In this document: positions 16,697-25,172 of the stretch, piece by piece
Layout of the letters: the number at the start of each line of letters is the position of its first letter
How positions within the stretch are numbered: the stretch's first letter is position 1
Source: Agrobacterium sp. AGB01
GTDB lineage: Bacteria; Pseudomonadota; Alphaproteobacteria; Rhizobiales; Rhizobiaceae
Direction: 5' to 3'
Length of the DNA: 64,000 nt
Assembly (NCBI RefSeq): GCF_014851585.1
Contig: NZ_JACVAB010000008.1
Coordinates: forward strand, 124,001 to 188,000
Translations under genes and position numbers: made by a program
The notes under the pieces: generated by a model
Database searches by the model: none
Seen by the model: only the letters and a program-made list of their open reading frames with translations
Told to the model about the DNA's origin: nothing

Positions 16697-17812
16697 TTAC
16701 TTTCTGTAGGCGAGACCGCCCCAGATGCGACCTTCGTCGCGGTGACGGCCACCATGAACGGCACCAATGTAGGCGGCAACCGCTGCGACAAGGGCAGATG
16801 CACCCAGCAGGAAGGCTGTGAGAATGCTGGTGATGCGGGCCTTCTCGGCAGCATCAGCTGCTGCAACCTTGGCATCTTCGACGGCTTTTTCTGCCTGTGC
16901 CCGGACTTCAGTCAACTGTTTCTGGGCTTCGTCGATCTTGGCCTGCGCTTCGGTACGCACCGTCTTTACACGCTCTACGGTTTCGGCAACGCGAACTTCT
17001 GCATCGGTTGGGCTAAGACCCGTGCGGGCAACGATCTGGTTTGTCAGCCAGATGCGGTCACCATCACTGATTTCACCTGTCGACAGCAAAGTGCCGAGGA
17101 TACCGCTGACCTGACGCTGGGTGTAGGCCATGTTCTGGGTATCATCCATCTGTGAAATCTGCGGGTCTGTGCGCAACAGAACATCAGTGAAGTAGTCAAC
17201 CGGGTTGGCCTTGAAGCCGCCTGGCAACATGTCGTTGACCGTAGGGGCTGCAGCCTGACCAACGCCCTGGGCAACACCGCCAACGGCACTGCCTGCACCG
17301 GAAATGACGCCACCGGCAAGCTGTCCAGCACCCTGTGCAGCGCCGCCGACTGCTGAGCCGGTTGCTTCAATTGCGGTGGCTGCAACATTGCCTGCTGCCT
17401 TGACGCCGCCAGACACCAGACCAACCGCCAGAAGCGTTGAAATGATGGTGCCGATGCCCCAGACTACCAGACCATTGATGCCATCACGGAAGGTCAGTTC
17501 ATCGCGCGATGTCTCTACAGAAGGGTGACGCATGCGCCCGGTTACGTAACCGCCCAGCATGTAAGAGCCAACCATGGAGACGATGACGAACAATGACGTC
17601 AGGACCACCCATACTGTGCTGATATCGCCGCCATCATCAGCTGTGATGGAGCTAAGTCCTAAAGCGCCAGCAAACGTCGTCAGAACGGCAATGGAGCCGG
17701 ATGCGATGACGGCACCAGCAAAAATGGCCGGCCAATCGACATGGCTACGGTTTGGCGTTTCCACCGGGGGAGTTCCCACTGCGGGAGTTTCAACAATGGT
17801 GTGATCGGTCAT
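16697..17812 (-). CDS. Membrane protein with Gly/Ala-rich middle and C-terminal helix-TM region
   Basis: This 371-aa protein begins MTDHTIVETPAVG. It has a first group of three hydrophobic segments (about 28-135), a long Gly/Ala/Val-rich repeat-like stretch (about 140-205: VGGAAQGAGQLAGGVISGAGSAVGG-type units), a coiled-coil segment rich in A/E/K (about 290-340) and a final membrane helix. It resembles conserved 'PhnA-like' or YrzE-type membrane proteins found in Rhizobiales; function is unknown. It starts one base inside the stop of a 24-residue membrane peptide gene, so the two are translationally coupled. Confidence 0.65.
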   Translation of the reverse strand: MTDHTIVETPAVGTPPVETPNRSHVDWPAIFAGAVIASGSIAVLTTFAGALGLSSITADDGGDISTVWVVLTSLFVIVSMVGSYMLGGYVTGRMRHPSVETSRDELTFRDGINGLVVWGIGTIISTLLAVGLVSGGVKAAGNVAATAIEATGSAVGGAAQGAGQLAGGVISGAGSAVGGVAQGVGQAAAPTVNDMLPGGFKANPVDYFTDVLLRTDPQISQMDDTQNMAYTQRQVSGILGTLLSTGEISDGDRIWLTNQIVARTGLSPTDAEVRVAETVERVKTVRTEAQAKIDEAQKQLTEVRAQAEKAVEDAKVAAADAAEKARITSILTAFLLGASALVAAVAAYIGAVHGGRHRDEGRIWGGLAYRK

Positions 17813-17886
17813 CAGCGTAGTCCCAGGAACGACAGAATGAACAAGACGATAACAACAAGGCCGACGAGATAGATAATAGAGTTCAT
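17812..17886 (-). CDS. 24-residue single-span membrane peptide
   Basis: The minus strand encodes MNSIIYLVGLVVIVLFIL, then SFLGLR and a stop: one hydrophobic helix with a charged tail. It has a strong ribosome-binding site (aaggaga, 6 bp spacing), and its TGA overlaps the ATG of the next gene by one base (TGATG). The tight coupling and good ribosome-binding site argue that it is real despite its size. It may stabilise the downstream membrane protein; that is inference. Confidence 0.65.
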   Translation of the reverse strand: MNSIIYLVGLVVIVLFILSFLGLR

Positions 17887-18075
17887 TGGGTATCTCCTTA
17901 CGGGAACGTACCAACCCTCACTTTGGAGGTTGATTGCGAACTGTAGAATTGCGAGCAATTCGCTCCCTGCCTAAACTCGCGTCCGGCGAAAAAGTTTCAG
18001 CATTGTTCAAAAATGCGTGACTGTGCGTGATGACAAGCTGTCATCGTACGGTATCAGACAAAACGTCCTGACATC

Positions 18076-18513
18076 CTAGAAGTCGATGACAACGGATGGT
18101 GCGCTGCGTTTTGCCTCACCGTGGAAGACGGCTTCGATATTGTTGCCGTCGGGATCAAGCACGAAAGCGGCGTAATAACCGGGGTGATAATTCTCGCGCT
18201 CGCCGGGCGCGCCATTGTCCTGCCCGCCATGTTCCAGTGCTGTTTTGTAAAAGGCATCCACCGTGGCGCGGTCCTTGGCCTGAAAGGCCAGATGGTGACG
18301 CCCGGTCAACACGCCCAGTGCCGCCGGACTTTTGGCGGAGGACACGACCAGTTCGTCGGCCCAGAAAAAATCGTCTGCCGTTTCGACAACCGGAATGTCG
18401 AGTACAGCAAGAACGGCGGTGTAAAAATGCTTGCTGACCTTCAGGTCGCGCACGACAAGCTGGATATGGTCGATGAGCCGACCGCGATGCAGTTGGTTGG
18501 TTTCCATGCTCAT
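18076..18513 (-). CDS. VOC family protein (glyoxalase-like)
   Basis: This 145-aa protein is a VOC fold: DHIQLVVRDLKVSKHFYTAVL at the N terminus, HHLAFQAKDRATVDAFYKTAL in the second module, and the closing YYAAFVLDPDGNNIEAVFH. His and Glu metal ligands are present at the usual places (DHIQ, HHLAF, NIEA). The start at 18513 follows aaaggtggga; a GTG two codons upstream is possible. The substrate is unknown. It lies just left of the aldehyde dehydrogenase but beyond its terminator, so it is a separate unit. Confidence 0.8.
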   Translation of the reverse strand: MSMETNQLHRGRLIDHIQLVVRDLKVSKHFYTAVLAVLDIPVVETADDFFWADELVVSSAKSPAALGVLTGRHHLAFQAKDRATVDAFYKTALEHGGQDNGAPGERENYHPGYYAAFVLDPDGNNIEAVFHGEAKRSAPSVVIDF

Positions 18514-18587
18514 TCCCACCTTTTGTTATCCTCGCCATAGAGAATGCGGCATCCGGACATATCCGGCAAGGTGAAAGAGTTGGGCCT

Positions 18588-18618
18588 GAAACAGAAACGG
18601 GCCGGAATGACCGGCCCG
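18588..18618 (-). terminator. Terminator of the dehydrogenase operon
   Basis: On the minus strand CGGGCCGG, a 5-nt loop and CCGGCCCG are followed by TTTCTGTTT. It lies 14 bp past the aldehyde dehydrogenase stop. Confidence 0.7.
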
Positions 18619-18631
18619 CTTCATCCTGATT

Positions 18632-20173
18632 TTATCCGGCGAAATAACCGAAGGTAATCACCGGGTCTGCTGCGGTTTCCACCCAGATGCTCTTCGTCTG
18701 GGTATAGGCCAGAAGCGCGTCGCGACCGCTGGAGCGGCCATAACCGCTTTTGCCGAAGCCACCGAATGGCGACATGACGCTGATGGTCTTGTAACCATTG
18801 ATCCAGAAGGTACCGGCGCGCACCTGCGATGCCACACGGTGGGCGCGGGCCACATTCTGGGTCCACACGGCACCGGCCAATCCGTAAGGATTGTCATTGG
18901 CCAGCGCGATTGCTTCTTCTTCGCTGTCGAATGGTGTGACGCCAACCACCGGGCCAAACACCTCTTCCTTTGACAGTGTTGCCTGTGGCGCGACATTGTC
19001 GAGAATGGTTGGGGCGAAATAATAACCGCCCGTTGCTTCCAGTTCTGATGGTTTGCGGCCACCGGTGGCAAGCGTTGCGCCTTCCTTGATGCCGGTTTCA
19101 ACCATTTCCGTGATCTTGTTCCACTGGCGCAGGTTGTTGATCGGGCCGATCTGGGTGGTGTCCAGGAAGGGGTCGCCAACCGGAATGCGCTGGGTGGCCT
19201 CGGTATATTTCTCGACGAATTTCTGGTGTATGGAGCGGTGTACCAGAAGGCGCGAACCGGCAACGCAGCTTTGGCCGGCACCGCCGAAAATGGCCGACTG
19301 CGCACCGAGAATGGCGCGGTCGATATCGGCATCGTCAAACACGATATTGGCGGATTTGCCACCGAGTTCCAGAATGCATGGCACGACATTCTTGGCGGCT
19401 TCTGCCGCGATGATCGAACCGGCAAAGGCCGAACCGACAAACACCACAAGTCCGGTCTGCGGGTGGGCAATGGCGGCCTGACCGGCCGTGGTGCCCTGCC
19501 CGGCAATAACATTGACCAGACCGCGCGGTGCGCCGCCCTTTTCACACAACACACCCAGCAGAATGGTGCTGAGTGGTGTCAGTTCCGATGGCTTGATGAC
19601 CACGGCATTGCCAGCGCAGATGGCCGGCGCAATTTGCCAGCCGCCGGTGTTGAGCGGCGCATTCCACGGGGTGATCTGCACCACAGTGCCAATGGGCTCG
19701 TTGCGGGTGTAGTTGAGGTGGGTTGTCGGCACGGGAATGACATCGCCATGCAGCTTGTCGCACCAGCCGGCATAATATTCGAACATTTCAGCGACCTTGG
19801 TCACCTCGCCTCTGATATCGCGGATCGGGCGACCGGCAGAGCGGCTTTCCACCTCGGCAATCACGGCGGCATTGGCGCGGATCTGGCGGGCGATTTCAAA
19901 CATCACCCGGCCACGGCCGGATGCCGTCAGCTTCATCCACTCCTTCTGAGCGGTGGCTGCAGCATCCATCGCGGCATTGATGACCGCCTTGTCGGCATCC
20001 TTGTACTGCGCAAAAACCTTGCCGGTGGATGGGTCTGTCAGCGCCAGTTCGGTGCCAGAACCGGTGATGAATTCGCCGCCGACGAAGCTGGCAATGTCTT
20101 CCGCGCCGGTGATGGTCTTGTAGATTTCGCGGATGCGGGCGCCTGGCTCATTTGTCATGTTCAGATTATCCAT
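18632..20173 (-). CDS. Aldehyde dehydrogenase (NAD(P)-dependent, betaine-aldehyde-dehydrogenase-like)
   Basis: This 513-aa protein is a full-length ALDH: the NAD-binding region has TPWNAPLNTGGWQIAPA, the general base Glu lies in LELGGKSANIVFDDAD, the catalytic Cys in GGAGQSCVAGSR, and the C-terminal PFGGFGKSGYGR is present. It oxidises an aldehyde to the acid; the substrate is unknown. It starts 12 bp after the 3-hydroxyisobutyrate-dehydrogenase-like gene, so the two enzymes probably act in sequence (alcohol or hydroxy acid to aldehyde to acid). It is the last gene of the cluster, ending at a clear terminator. Confidence 0.9.
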   Translation of the reverse strand: MDNLNMTNEPGARIREIYKTITGAEDIASFVGGEFITGSGTELALTDPSTGKVFAQYKDADKAVINAAMDAAATAQKEWMKLTASGRGRVMFEIARQIRANAAVIAEVESRSAGRPIRDIRGEVTKVAEMFEYYAGWCDKLHGDVIPVPTTHLNYTRNEPIGTVVQITPWNAPLNTGGWQIAPAICAGNAVVIKPSELTPLSTILLGVLCEKGGAPRGLVNVIAGQGTTAGQAAIAHPQTGLVVFVGSAFAGSIIAAEAAKNVVPCILELGGKSANIVFDDADIDRAILGAQSAIFGGAGQSCVAGSRLLVHRSIHQKFVEKYTEATQRIPVGDPFLDTTQIGPINNLRQWNKITEMVETGIKEGATLATGGRKPSELEATGGYYFAPTILDNVAPQATLSKEEVFGPVVGVTPFDSEEEAIALANDNPYGLAGAVWTQNVARAHRVASQVRAGTFWINGYKTISVMSPFGGFGKSGYGRSSGRDALLAYTQTKSIWVETAADPVITFGYFAG

Positions 20174-20185
20174 TGATATCGCTCC

Positions 20186-21070
20186 TTAATTGCCTGCTGC
20201 CTTGAAGGCGCCCATACGAGTGAAATCATCGCCGTCCGTAAACTCGGTGGTACCGGCCCACAGGTTGGCAACGGTTTGCGCGACAGGCAGATCGGCGCCG
20301 GTGCTGGCGGCCAGTTCACTGGCAAGGCGTACGTCCTTGCGCATCAGGCCCATGGAAAAACCGCTGTCGAAGCGGCCGGACATCACCCAGGTTGGGAAAT
20401 GCACTTCCGAGATCATCGAACGGCCAGACGCGGCGTTTACGACGCGCAAGGCAGCTTCTGGATCGATACCGGCGGCCAGCGCCAGTTTCAGGCCCTCACG
20501 GGTGGTGACCATGTGGGCCGCGGCCAGCATGTTGTTGACCAGCTTTGCCACGTTCCCAGCGCCGCTTGCGCCAACATGCAGTGCCTTGGAGGCCATGGTT
20601 TCAATGGCAGGGCTGGCCAGTGCCACATCTTCGGCCGTGCCCCCAATCATCATTGTCAGTTTGCCGGACGCTGCACCGGCCGGGCCGCCGCTGACCGGAG
20701 CATCGAGAAAACCATGACCAAGGGCGCTCAGGCGCTTGGCAAGCTCGCGGCTGACATCCGGCTCGGACGTGGAGGTGTCGATAATGACCACCTTGCTGCC
20801 CTGGCGCGCTTCCAGCGCATCGACATGGTCATTGACCACACCGGCCACATCCTTGGCAGTGGGAAGGGAAAACACCAGAAAATCACATTTTTCAAACAGT
20901 TCGCGAATAGCGGTGACTGGCACGATGCCTGATTTTTCTGCCAATGCTCGGCGCTCTGCCGACAGGTCAAAACCCAGCGTGGCAAACCGCGCCACCAGGG
21001 TTTGTGCCATGCCCAGCCCCATGCTGCCAAGGCCAACAACCCCGACCGTTTGCCTGTTTTCTTCTGACAT
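20186..21070 (-). CDS. NAD-binding beta-hydroxyacid dehydrogenase (3-hydroxyisobutyrate/threonate dehydrogenase-like)
   Basis: This 294-aa protein has an N-terminal Rossmann motif GVVGLGSMGLGMAQTL, the substrate-binding signature FLDAPVSGGPAGAASGKLT and catalytic Lys in NVAKLVNNMLAA. This is the HIBADH family; the GSMGLGMA form is seen in L-threonate dehydrogenase-type members, but I do not assign a substrate. The start at 21070 follows gaggtgg; the longer frame to 21196 lacks a Rossmann-type start. Co-transcribed with the aldehyde dehydrogenase. Confidence 0.85.
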   Translation of the reverse strand: MSEENRQTVGVVGLGSMGLGMAQTLVARFATLGFDLSAERRALAEKSGIVPVTAIRELFEKCDFLVFSLPTAKDVAGVVNDHVDALEARQGSKVVIIDTSTSEPDVSRELAKRLSALGHGFLDAPVSGGPAGAASGKLTMMIGGTAEDVALASPAIETMASKALHVGASGAGNVAKLVNNMLAAAHMVTTREGLKLALAAGIDPEAALRVVNAASGRSMISEVHFPTWVMSGRFDSGFSMGLMRKDVRLASELAASTGADLPVAQTVANLWAGTTEFTDGDDFTRMGAFKAAGN

Positions 21071-21240
21071 TATTCCACCTCGTTTATCCGTTTTTCGCCG
21101 CTTGTGCAGTCGATCCGTCGAGTGTGAGGCTGTCATCAAACAGGGCGTTACGGTAGTTGGGCAACCGGGAACAAAGTGTTGCCGGTGAAGCAACACGGGC
21201 CAGATAGATGGGATAGATGCATCAGGCCAATATGGCGTTG

Positions 21241-22152
21241 TTATTGCTGGAAAGCGGCCATTTCGGCGGCCAGAAAACTACTGAGACGTTCTACCGAATT
21301 TGGCAGGCGGCGACGTGCCTTGACCATGAGGTGGGCACTGGCCTGCACCAGAAGCGGGTCATTCAGTTCCACAATGCCAAGTGCGCCGCGGTTCAGTTCT
21401 GTCGAGACGGCAAAGCGCGGCAGGAAGGTCACGCCAAGGCCCGCCATGACAAAGCGGCGCAGCACGTCAATCGACGGCGTGTCGATGAGTGGTGCGACCG
21501 CAATGCCGTGGTCAACAGCAACACGCGACACCAGCTGGGTGACGCCATGGCCCTTGATCAGCAGCGAATAGGGAGACTGTGTCATGCACTGGGCCAGCGA
21601 CACCGACTGTTCTTTCAGCAGCGGATGGTCGAGCGGCGCAACAAGGCACAGCGGCTGGCGGGAAATGGCCAGCGAACGGATGCGGGTGTCGATGACGGGG
21701 TTATAAGCAATGCCGATATCGACATCGCCATTGGCGACCTCGTCCTGCACCTGATCGGTGCTGCCAAGTTTCAGGTAATAGCTGATGCCGGGATAGACTT
21801 TCACGAATTTCGACAGTGCGTGTTCGATAAGGTCGCCCAGAAACCCCTCGCCGCAGCAAATGCGCACCCGCGCCTGCTGGATGCCGCGCAACTGGTCCAG
21901 CTGTTCGGCCAGCACGCCACTGTCTTCCAGCACACGCTGGGCATGTTCATAGACCAGCCCGCCAGCATCCGTTAGCCCCACACCACGGCTGGTGCGGTCA
22001 AACAGCGGCAGGCCGACATTCTTTTCGGTATCGGCTATCTGTCGGCTGACGATAGAGGCTGCCACGCCGAGATGATCGGCGGCACTTCTGATCGATCCGC
22101 AGCGGACGACAGCGATGAACATGCGCAAGGCTTTTGCGTCGAGCGTTTCCAT
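21241..22152 (-). CDS. LysR-family regulator of the catabolic cluster
   Basis: This 303-aa protein has an N-terminal winged HTH (ALRMFIAVVRCGSIRSAADHLGVAASIVSRQIADTE in pattern) and a LysR substrate-binding domain. It lies inside the leftward cluster, 170 bp upstream of the hydroxyacid dehydrogenase and 86 bp downstream of the amidohydrolase, co-directional with both. LysR genes usually sit divergently, so here it is probably co-expressed with its targets. The effector is presumably a cluster substrate. Confidence 0.85.
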   Translation of the reverse strand: METLDAKALRMFIAVVRCGSIRSAADHLGVAASIVSRQIADTEKNVGLPLFDRTSRGVGLTDAGGLVYEHAQRVLEDSGVLAEQLDQLRGIQQARVRICCGEGFLGDLIEHALSKFVKVYPGISYYLKLGSTDQVQDEVANGDVDIGIAYNPVIDTRIRSLAISRQPLCLVAPLDHPLLKEQSVSLAQCMTQSPYSLLIKGHGVTQLVSRVAVDHGIAVAPLIDTPSIDVLRRFVMAGLGVTFLPRFAVSTELNRGALGIVELNDPLLVQASAHLMVKARRRLPNSVERLSSFLAAEMAAFQQ

Positions 22153-22238
22153 AAGTGTATTTTCGTCAAAACGTTAGGCCAGTCAACGTGGGTTCTGGCA
22201 ATTGCGCCCCGCACGCATAGGCACGAGGCGCTGCTGGC

Positions 22239-23384
22239 TCAGGCCTTTGCCAGTTGCCCTTCAATCAGTGCACCCCACATGGCCACACCGGTGGGCAAAA
22301 GCGCATCGTTGAAATCGAAATAGGCAGAATGCAGGCCGGGGTTACGTCCCTCGCGCTTGGCACCCAGCCAGAAATAACAACCGGGCTTTTCGCGCAGCAT
22401 GAAGGCGAAATCTTCCGCCGCCATGCTCGGTGGAACCTCCACCACATCCAGCCCCAGCGCAGACTTGGCCGTGGCACGCACGATCCGGGCGCTTTCCGGG
22501 TCATTGATGGTGGCGGGGTAACGATATTCGTAATTGAGTGTTGCTTCGCACTCAAAACCTGCGGCAACCGCGGTAGCCAATGTTCTGATACGGTTTTCAA
22601 GCTTGTCGCCAACCGTTTCCTCAAACCAGCGGGTGGTGCCGCGAATGACCACCTCTTCGGGAATAACGTTCCAGGCATCACCACCGTGGATCTGAGTGGC
22701 CGAGACAACGGCCGATTCCAGCGGCGAGACATTGCGTGCGGCAATGGACTGCAGCGATGAGACAATCTGCGAGGCCGCAACAATCGGGTCTGCACCTTCA
22801 TGGGGCATGGCGCCGTGGGCACCGCGACCGACCACCTTGATTTCAAAGGTGCCGAAGGCCGCCATCATGCGGTCATCACGCGCCACGCATTTGCCGAGGT
22901 CCAGTGCCGGCCAGTTGTGCAGGCCGAAAATGCGGTCCATCGGGAAATCTTTAAACAGCCCCTGCTCCACCATGGCGCGGCCGCCGCCTTCGTTTTCTTC
23001 CGCAGGCTGGAACACGAAATGCACCGTGCCGTCAAAATCCGACTTGCTGGCAATGCGTGCTGCGGCAAGCGCCATGGCGACGTGGCCATCGTGGCCGCAG
23101 GCATGCATCTTGCCCGCTACCTTGGAGGCGTAAGCAACGCCGCTCTGTTCGAGAATGGGCAAGGCATCGATATCGGCGCGGATGCCGATGGCCTTTGCCG
23201 AGCTGCCCTTGGACAGCGTGCCGACAACGCCGGTCTTGCCGTAACCTGTGGTAACCTTGAAACCCCAGTCGGACAGGTGTGAGGCGATGAAGGCCGCGGT
23301 ATTGTGTTCCTCAAAGCCGAGTTCGGGGTTTTGGTGGAGGTGGTGGCGCCACTTGATGGCTTCCTCGATGTGTTCGCCCTGCAT
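22239..23384 (-). CDS. M20 family amidohydrolase (hippurate/N-acyl amino acid hydrolase type)
   Basis: This 381-aa protein has the M20D signature set: WRHHLHQNPELGFEEHNTA, the metal-binding cluster MHACGHDGHVAMAL, PAEENEGGGR, a dimerisation (lid) domain with GRGAHGAMPHEGADP, and the C-terminal AAEDFAFML plus HSAYFDFND. Such enzymes use two metal ions to cleave amide bonds of N-acyl amino acids, such as hippurate or auxin conjugates. Start 23384 gives the usual N terminus; the frame to 23534 runs through an intrinsic terminator. It is downstream of a DUF3100 membrane pair that may import the substrate. Confidence 0.85.
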   Translation of the reverse strand: MQGEHIEEAIKWRHHLHQNPELGFEEHNTAAFIASHLSDWGFKVTTGYGKTGVVGTLSKGSSAKAIGIRADIDALPILEQSGVAYASKVAGKMHACGHDGHVAMALAAARIASKSDFDGTVHFVFQPAEENEGGGRAMVEQGLFKDFPMDRIFGLHNWPALDLGKCVARDDRMMAAFGTFEIKVVGRGAHGAMPHEGADPIVAASQIVSSLQSIAARNVSPLESAVVSATQIHGGDAWNVIPEEVVIRGTTRWFEETVGDKLENRIRTLATAVAAGFECEATLNYEYRYPATINDPESARIVRATAKSALGLDVVEVPPSMAAEDFAFMLREKPGCYFWLGAKREGRNPGLHSAYFDFNDALLPTGVAMWGALIEGQLAKA

Positions 23385-23412
23385 GATCGGCTCCAGTACA
23401 CGTGTTTCATTC

Positions 23413-23439
23413 AAAAAGGCCGCCCGTTGCGGGGCGGCC
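23413..23439 (-). terminator. Intrinsic terminator inside the cluster, just before the amidohydrolase
   Basis: On the minus strand a GGCCGCCCC/GGGCGGCC stem with a 5-nt loop is followed by TTTTT. It lies between the DUF3100 stop (23462) and the amidohydrolase start (23384), leaving about 29 nt to the start codon. Confidence 0.75.
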
Positions 23440-23461
23440 AGATGTGATTCAAAGGGTGAGC

Positions 23462-23974
23462 TTACATGCCGGTGAGGCGCAGCGAAATATCCGCAATGAT
23501 AACAGAGCCGATATAGGTGCCGAACATCACGCAAATGGCGACGATGACGATTTTCCAGCCAGACCGGCGGGCAATGTCAAACTCGCCCTTGGTCAGGGCC
23601 AGACCACCATAGGCCAGCGCCGGGGTGGCCAGTGCCAGGAAGTTCAGCGCCTCAACCTGCGCCAGCACCCAGGCGGAGCCGGGAATGGCTGGCACCGTTA
23701 CCAGAATGGCCAGAAGCGAGGTCCAGGCAACGCCTGGCAGGCTGAGCGGGATGAAACGCGCCATCACGATGCCAGCGACCGACAGCAGGTACAGAACGAC
23801 CATGCCAGGCAGCGCCGTCAGCGGGCTTGTGCCGGTTCCGACCCAGTTGGAGATGAGGCCGATGACACAGGCAACCAGAAGCAGGACGGCGTAACGTGCC
23901 ACATTGACCTTGCGTTCATCTTCACCGTGCTGGGGAATGACGTCTTCCATGGATGTTGTGTGCGCGGTGCTCAT
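23462..23974 (-). CDS. DUF3100-associated membrane protein, second subunit
   Basis: This 170-aa protein has about four hydrophobic segments and a charged N-terminal 25 residues. It overlaps the end of the DUF3100 gene by 4 bp (ATGA), so the two products are probably made in equal amounts and form one complex. I see no family motif beyond alternating small-residue transmembrane helices (e.g. LTALPGMVVLYLLSVAGIV). It is probably a transporter subunit. Function is inferred from the neighbours: M20 hydrolase and oxidoreductases. Confidence 0.65.
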   Translation of the reverse strand: MSTAHTTSMEDVIPQHGEDERKVNVARYAVLLLVACVIGLISNWVGTGTSPLTALPGMVVLYLLSVAGIVMARFIPLSLPGVAWTSLLAILVTVPAIPGSAWVLAQVEALNFLALATPALAYGGLALTKGEFDIARRSGWKIVIVAICVMFGTYIGSVIIADISLRLTGM

Positions 23975-24798
23975 GCTGCGATCTCCTTGGTCTTGTAGTT
24001 CGCCGGGTCATTTGGGCGTGCCTTGCGGTACAGCCAGTCGGTCAGCGGCAGGGCCACGAACAGGCCAACATAAAGGCCGGTGGCGTAGGTCAGGATGTTG
24101 CTGGCGGCAGCAAGGGCCAGAATGACATCCTTGTTGTCAGGCATGATGGTGACGAGACCGCCGGTGCAGGCGGCAAGCATGCTGCCGGAACCAACGCCGC
24201 AGGACATGGCAAGCGCACGGAAATCAAACCAGCCAAGCGAGTGGATCAACGGCGGCATGATGGCAAAAACGAAGGTGCCGATCAGCGTGCCGGTGGCGTA
24301 AACGCCCATGGCACCAGCGCCTTCCGGGCTGTTGAGGCCGTAACGGTCAGCAATCAGCGCAATGTTCGGCTCGCGGTCGATCGAATAGGTCGCACCGATG
24401 GATTCGCGGCCCATGCGCAGCAGAAACACCGCAACCGGGAAAGCAACGGCGATGGTGCCGAGGTTGCCGAGTTCCTGAATGACCAGTGCCGGGCCAGCCT
24501 CGATGATGGCATCGACCTGTGGGCCAACAGTGGTGCCGAACTTGGCGATGAAGGGCATGATCGCAATGGTGATCATGGTGCCCGACAGCTTGACCGCGCT
24601 TGGCGGAATAAGGGCTGCGGTCTTTTTGAGAATATGGGGGTTAAGGATGATGCCCATCGCAAAGGCATACAGAATTGGCAGGAACACCACCGTGCCAATA
24701 CCGATCGGCAGGCGTTGTATGCCGATTAGTTCCGCGATGATGACAATGCCGATGACCACGCAATGTAGCCACCAGCCATTCCCGGCTGCTTTACTCAT
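23971..24798 (-). CDS. DUF3100 family membrane protein, probable transporter
   Basis: This 275-aa protein has about seven to eight membrane helices and conserved stretches characteristic, as I recall, of DUF3100: GTVVFLPILYAFAMG, VIQELGNLGTI and MSCGVGSGSMLAACTGGL. It is the first gene of the leftward catabolic cluster. DUF3100 genes are commonly beside M20 amidohydrolases, suggesting uptake of the amide substrate; no transport assay can be inferred from sequence. Confidence 0.7.
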   Translation of the reverse strand: MSKAAGNGWWLHCVVIGIVIIAELIGIQRLPIGIGTVVFLPILYAFAMGIILNPHILKKTAALIPPSAVKLSGTMITIAIMPFIAKFGTTVGPQVDAIIEAGPALVIQELGNLGTIAVAFPVAVFLLRMGRESIGATYSIDREPNIALIADRYGLNSPEGAGAMGVYATGTLIGTFVFAIMPPLIHSLGWFDFRALAMSCGVGSGSMLAACTGGLVTIMPDNKDVILALAAASNILTYATGLYVGLFVALPLTDWLYRKARPNDPANYKTKEIAA

Positions 24799-25062
24799 GT
24801 CTTGTTCCTCTCGTCGATCACGCCGATCTTCTAGTTTTTTGGAGGCGGATAGTCGAGGATTATGGGCGGGGGTTATTTGATTGGTAGTCGGCGTCAGAGC
24901 AACGATGCGTTGTTAAGACAGCAACGCCAAAGCCCGTATCCCGACGTGAGATTCCTGCTGCAAAAGGCTTTTTGCGTCATCCGCCGTGCGGTTGCGCATT
25001 CCAGCGGTGCCCCTGAAAATTCCGGTATCATCAGGCGATTTTTCCACAGGTTCAGGTTTGCC

Positions 25063-25092
25063 TTGACTCTCCCGTAAATGAGAACATAAATA
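25063..25092 (+). promoter_or_regulatory. Sigma70-like promoter for the 65-aa SOS gene
   Basis: TTGACT at 25063-25068, 17 bases, then ATAAAT at 25086-25091 (or 18 bases and TAAATA). The LexA box covers the -10 element, so LexA binding would block polymerase. The leader to the start codon is about 75 nt. Confidence 0.6.
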
Positions 25093-25096
25093 GAAC
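25082..25096 (+). promoter_or_regulatory. LexA (SOS) box, GAACATAAATAGAAC
   Basis: GAAC-N7-GAAC is the alphaproteobacterial LexA operator. It overlaps the -10 of the promoter just upstream of the 65-aa gene. Confidence 0.75.
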
Positions 25097-25172
25097 AAAC
25101 TAGGTGCTGGGGCATCGATCATACGGTCAACATATCAGGTGAAATTTGGCTCTTAAGCAGGAGAACGGGACC

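Larger units (their letters stand above)
24799..25172. other. 374-bp intergenic region with SOS-type promoter
   Basis: Divergent promoter region between the DUF3100 gene (minus) and the 65-aa gene (plus). The right half holds a sigma70-like promoter overlapped by a LexA box (described separately). The left half (24799-25060) shows no clear motif or ORF that I can support. Confidence 0.6.

Noticed and set aside
19226-20176. 316-aa open frame opposite the aldehyde dehydrogenase
   Set aside because: Antisense to a well-supported enzyme gene; composition typical of a complement-strand shadow.
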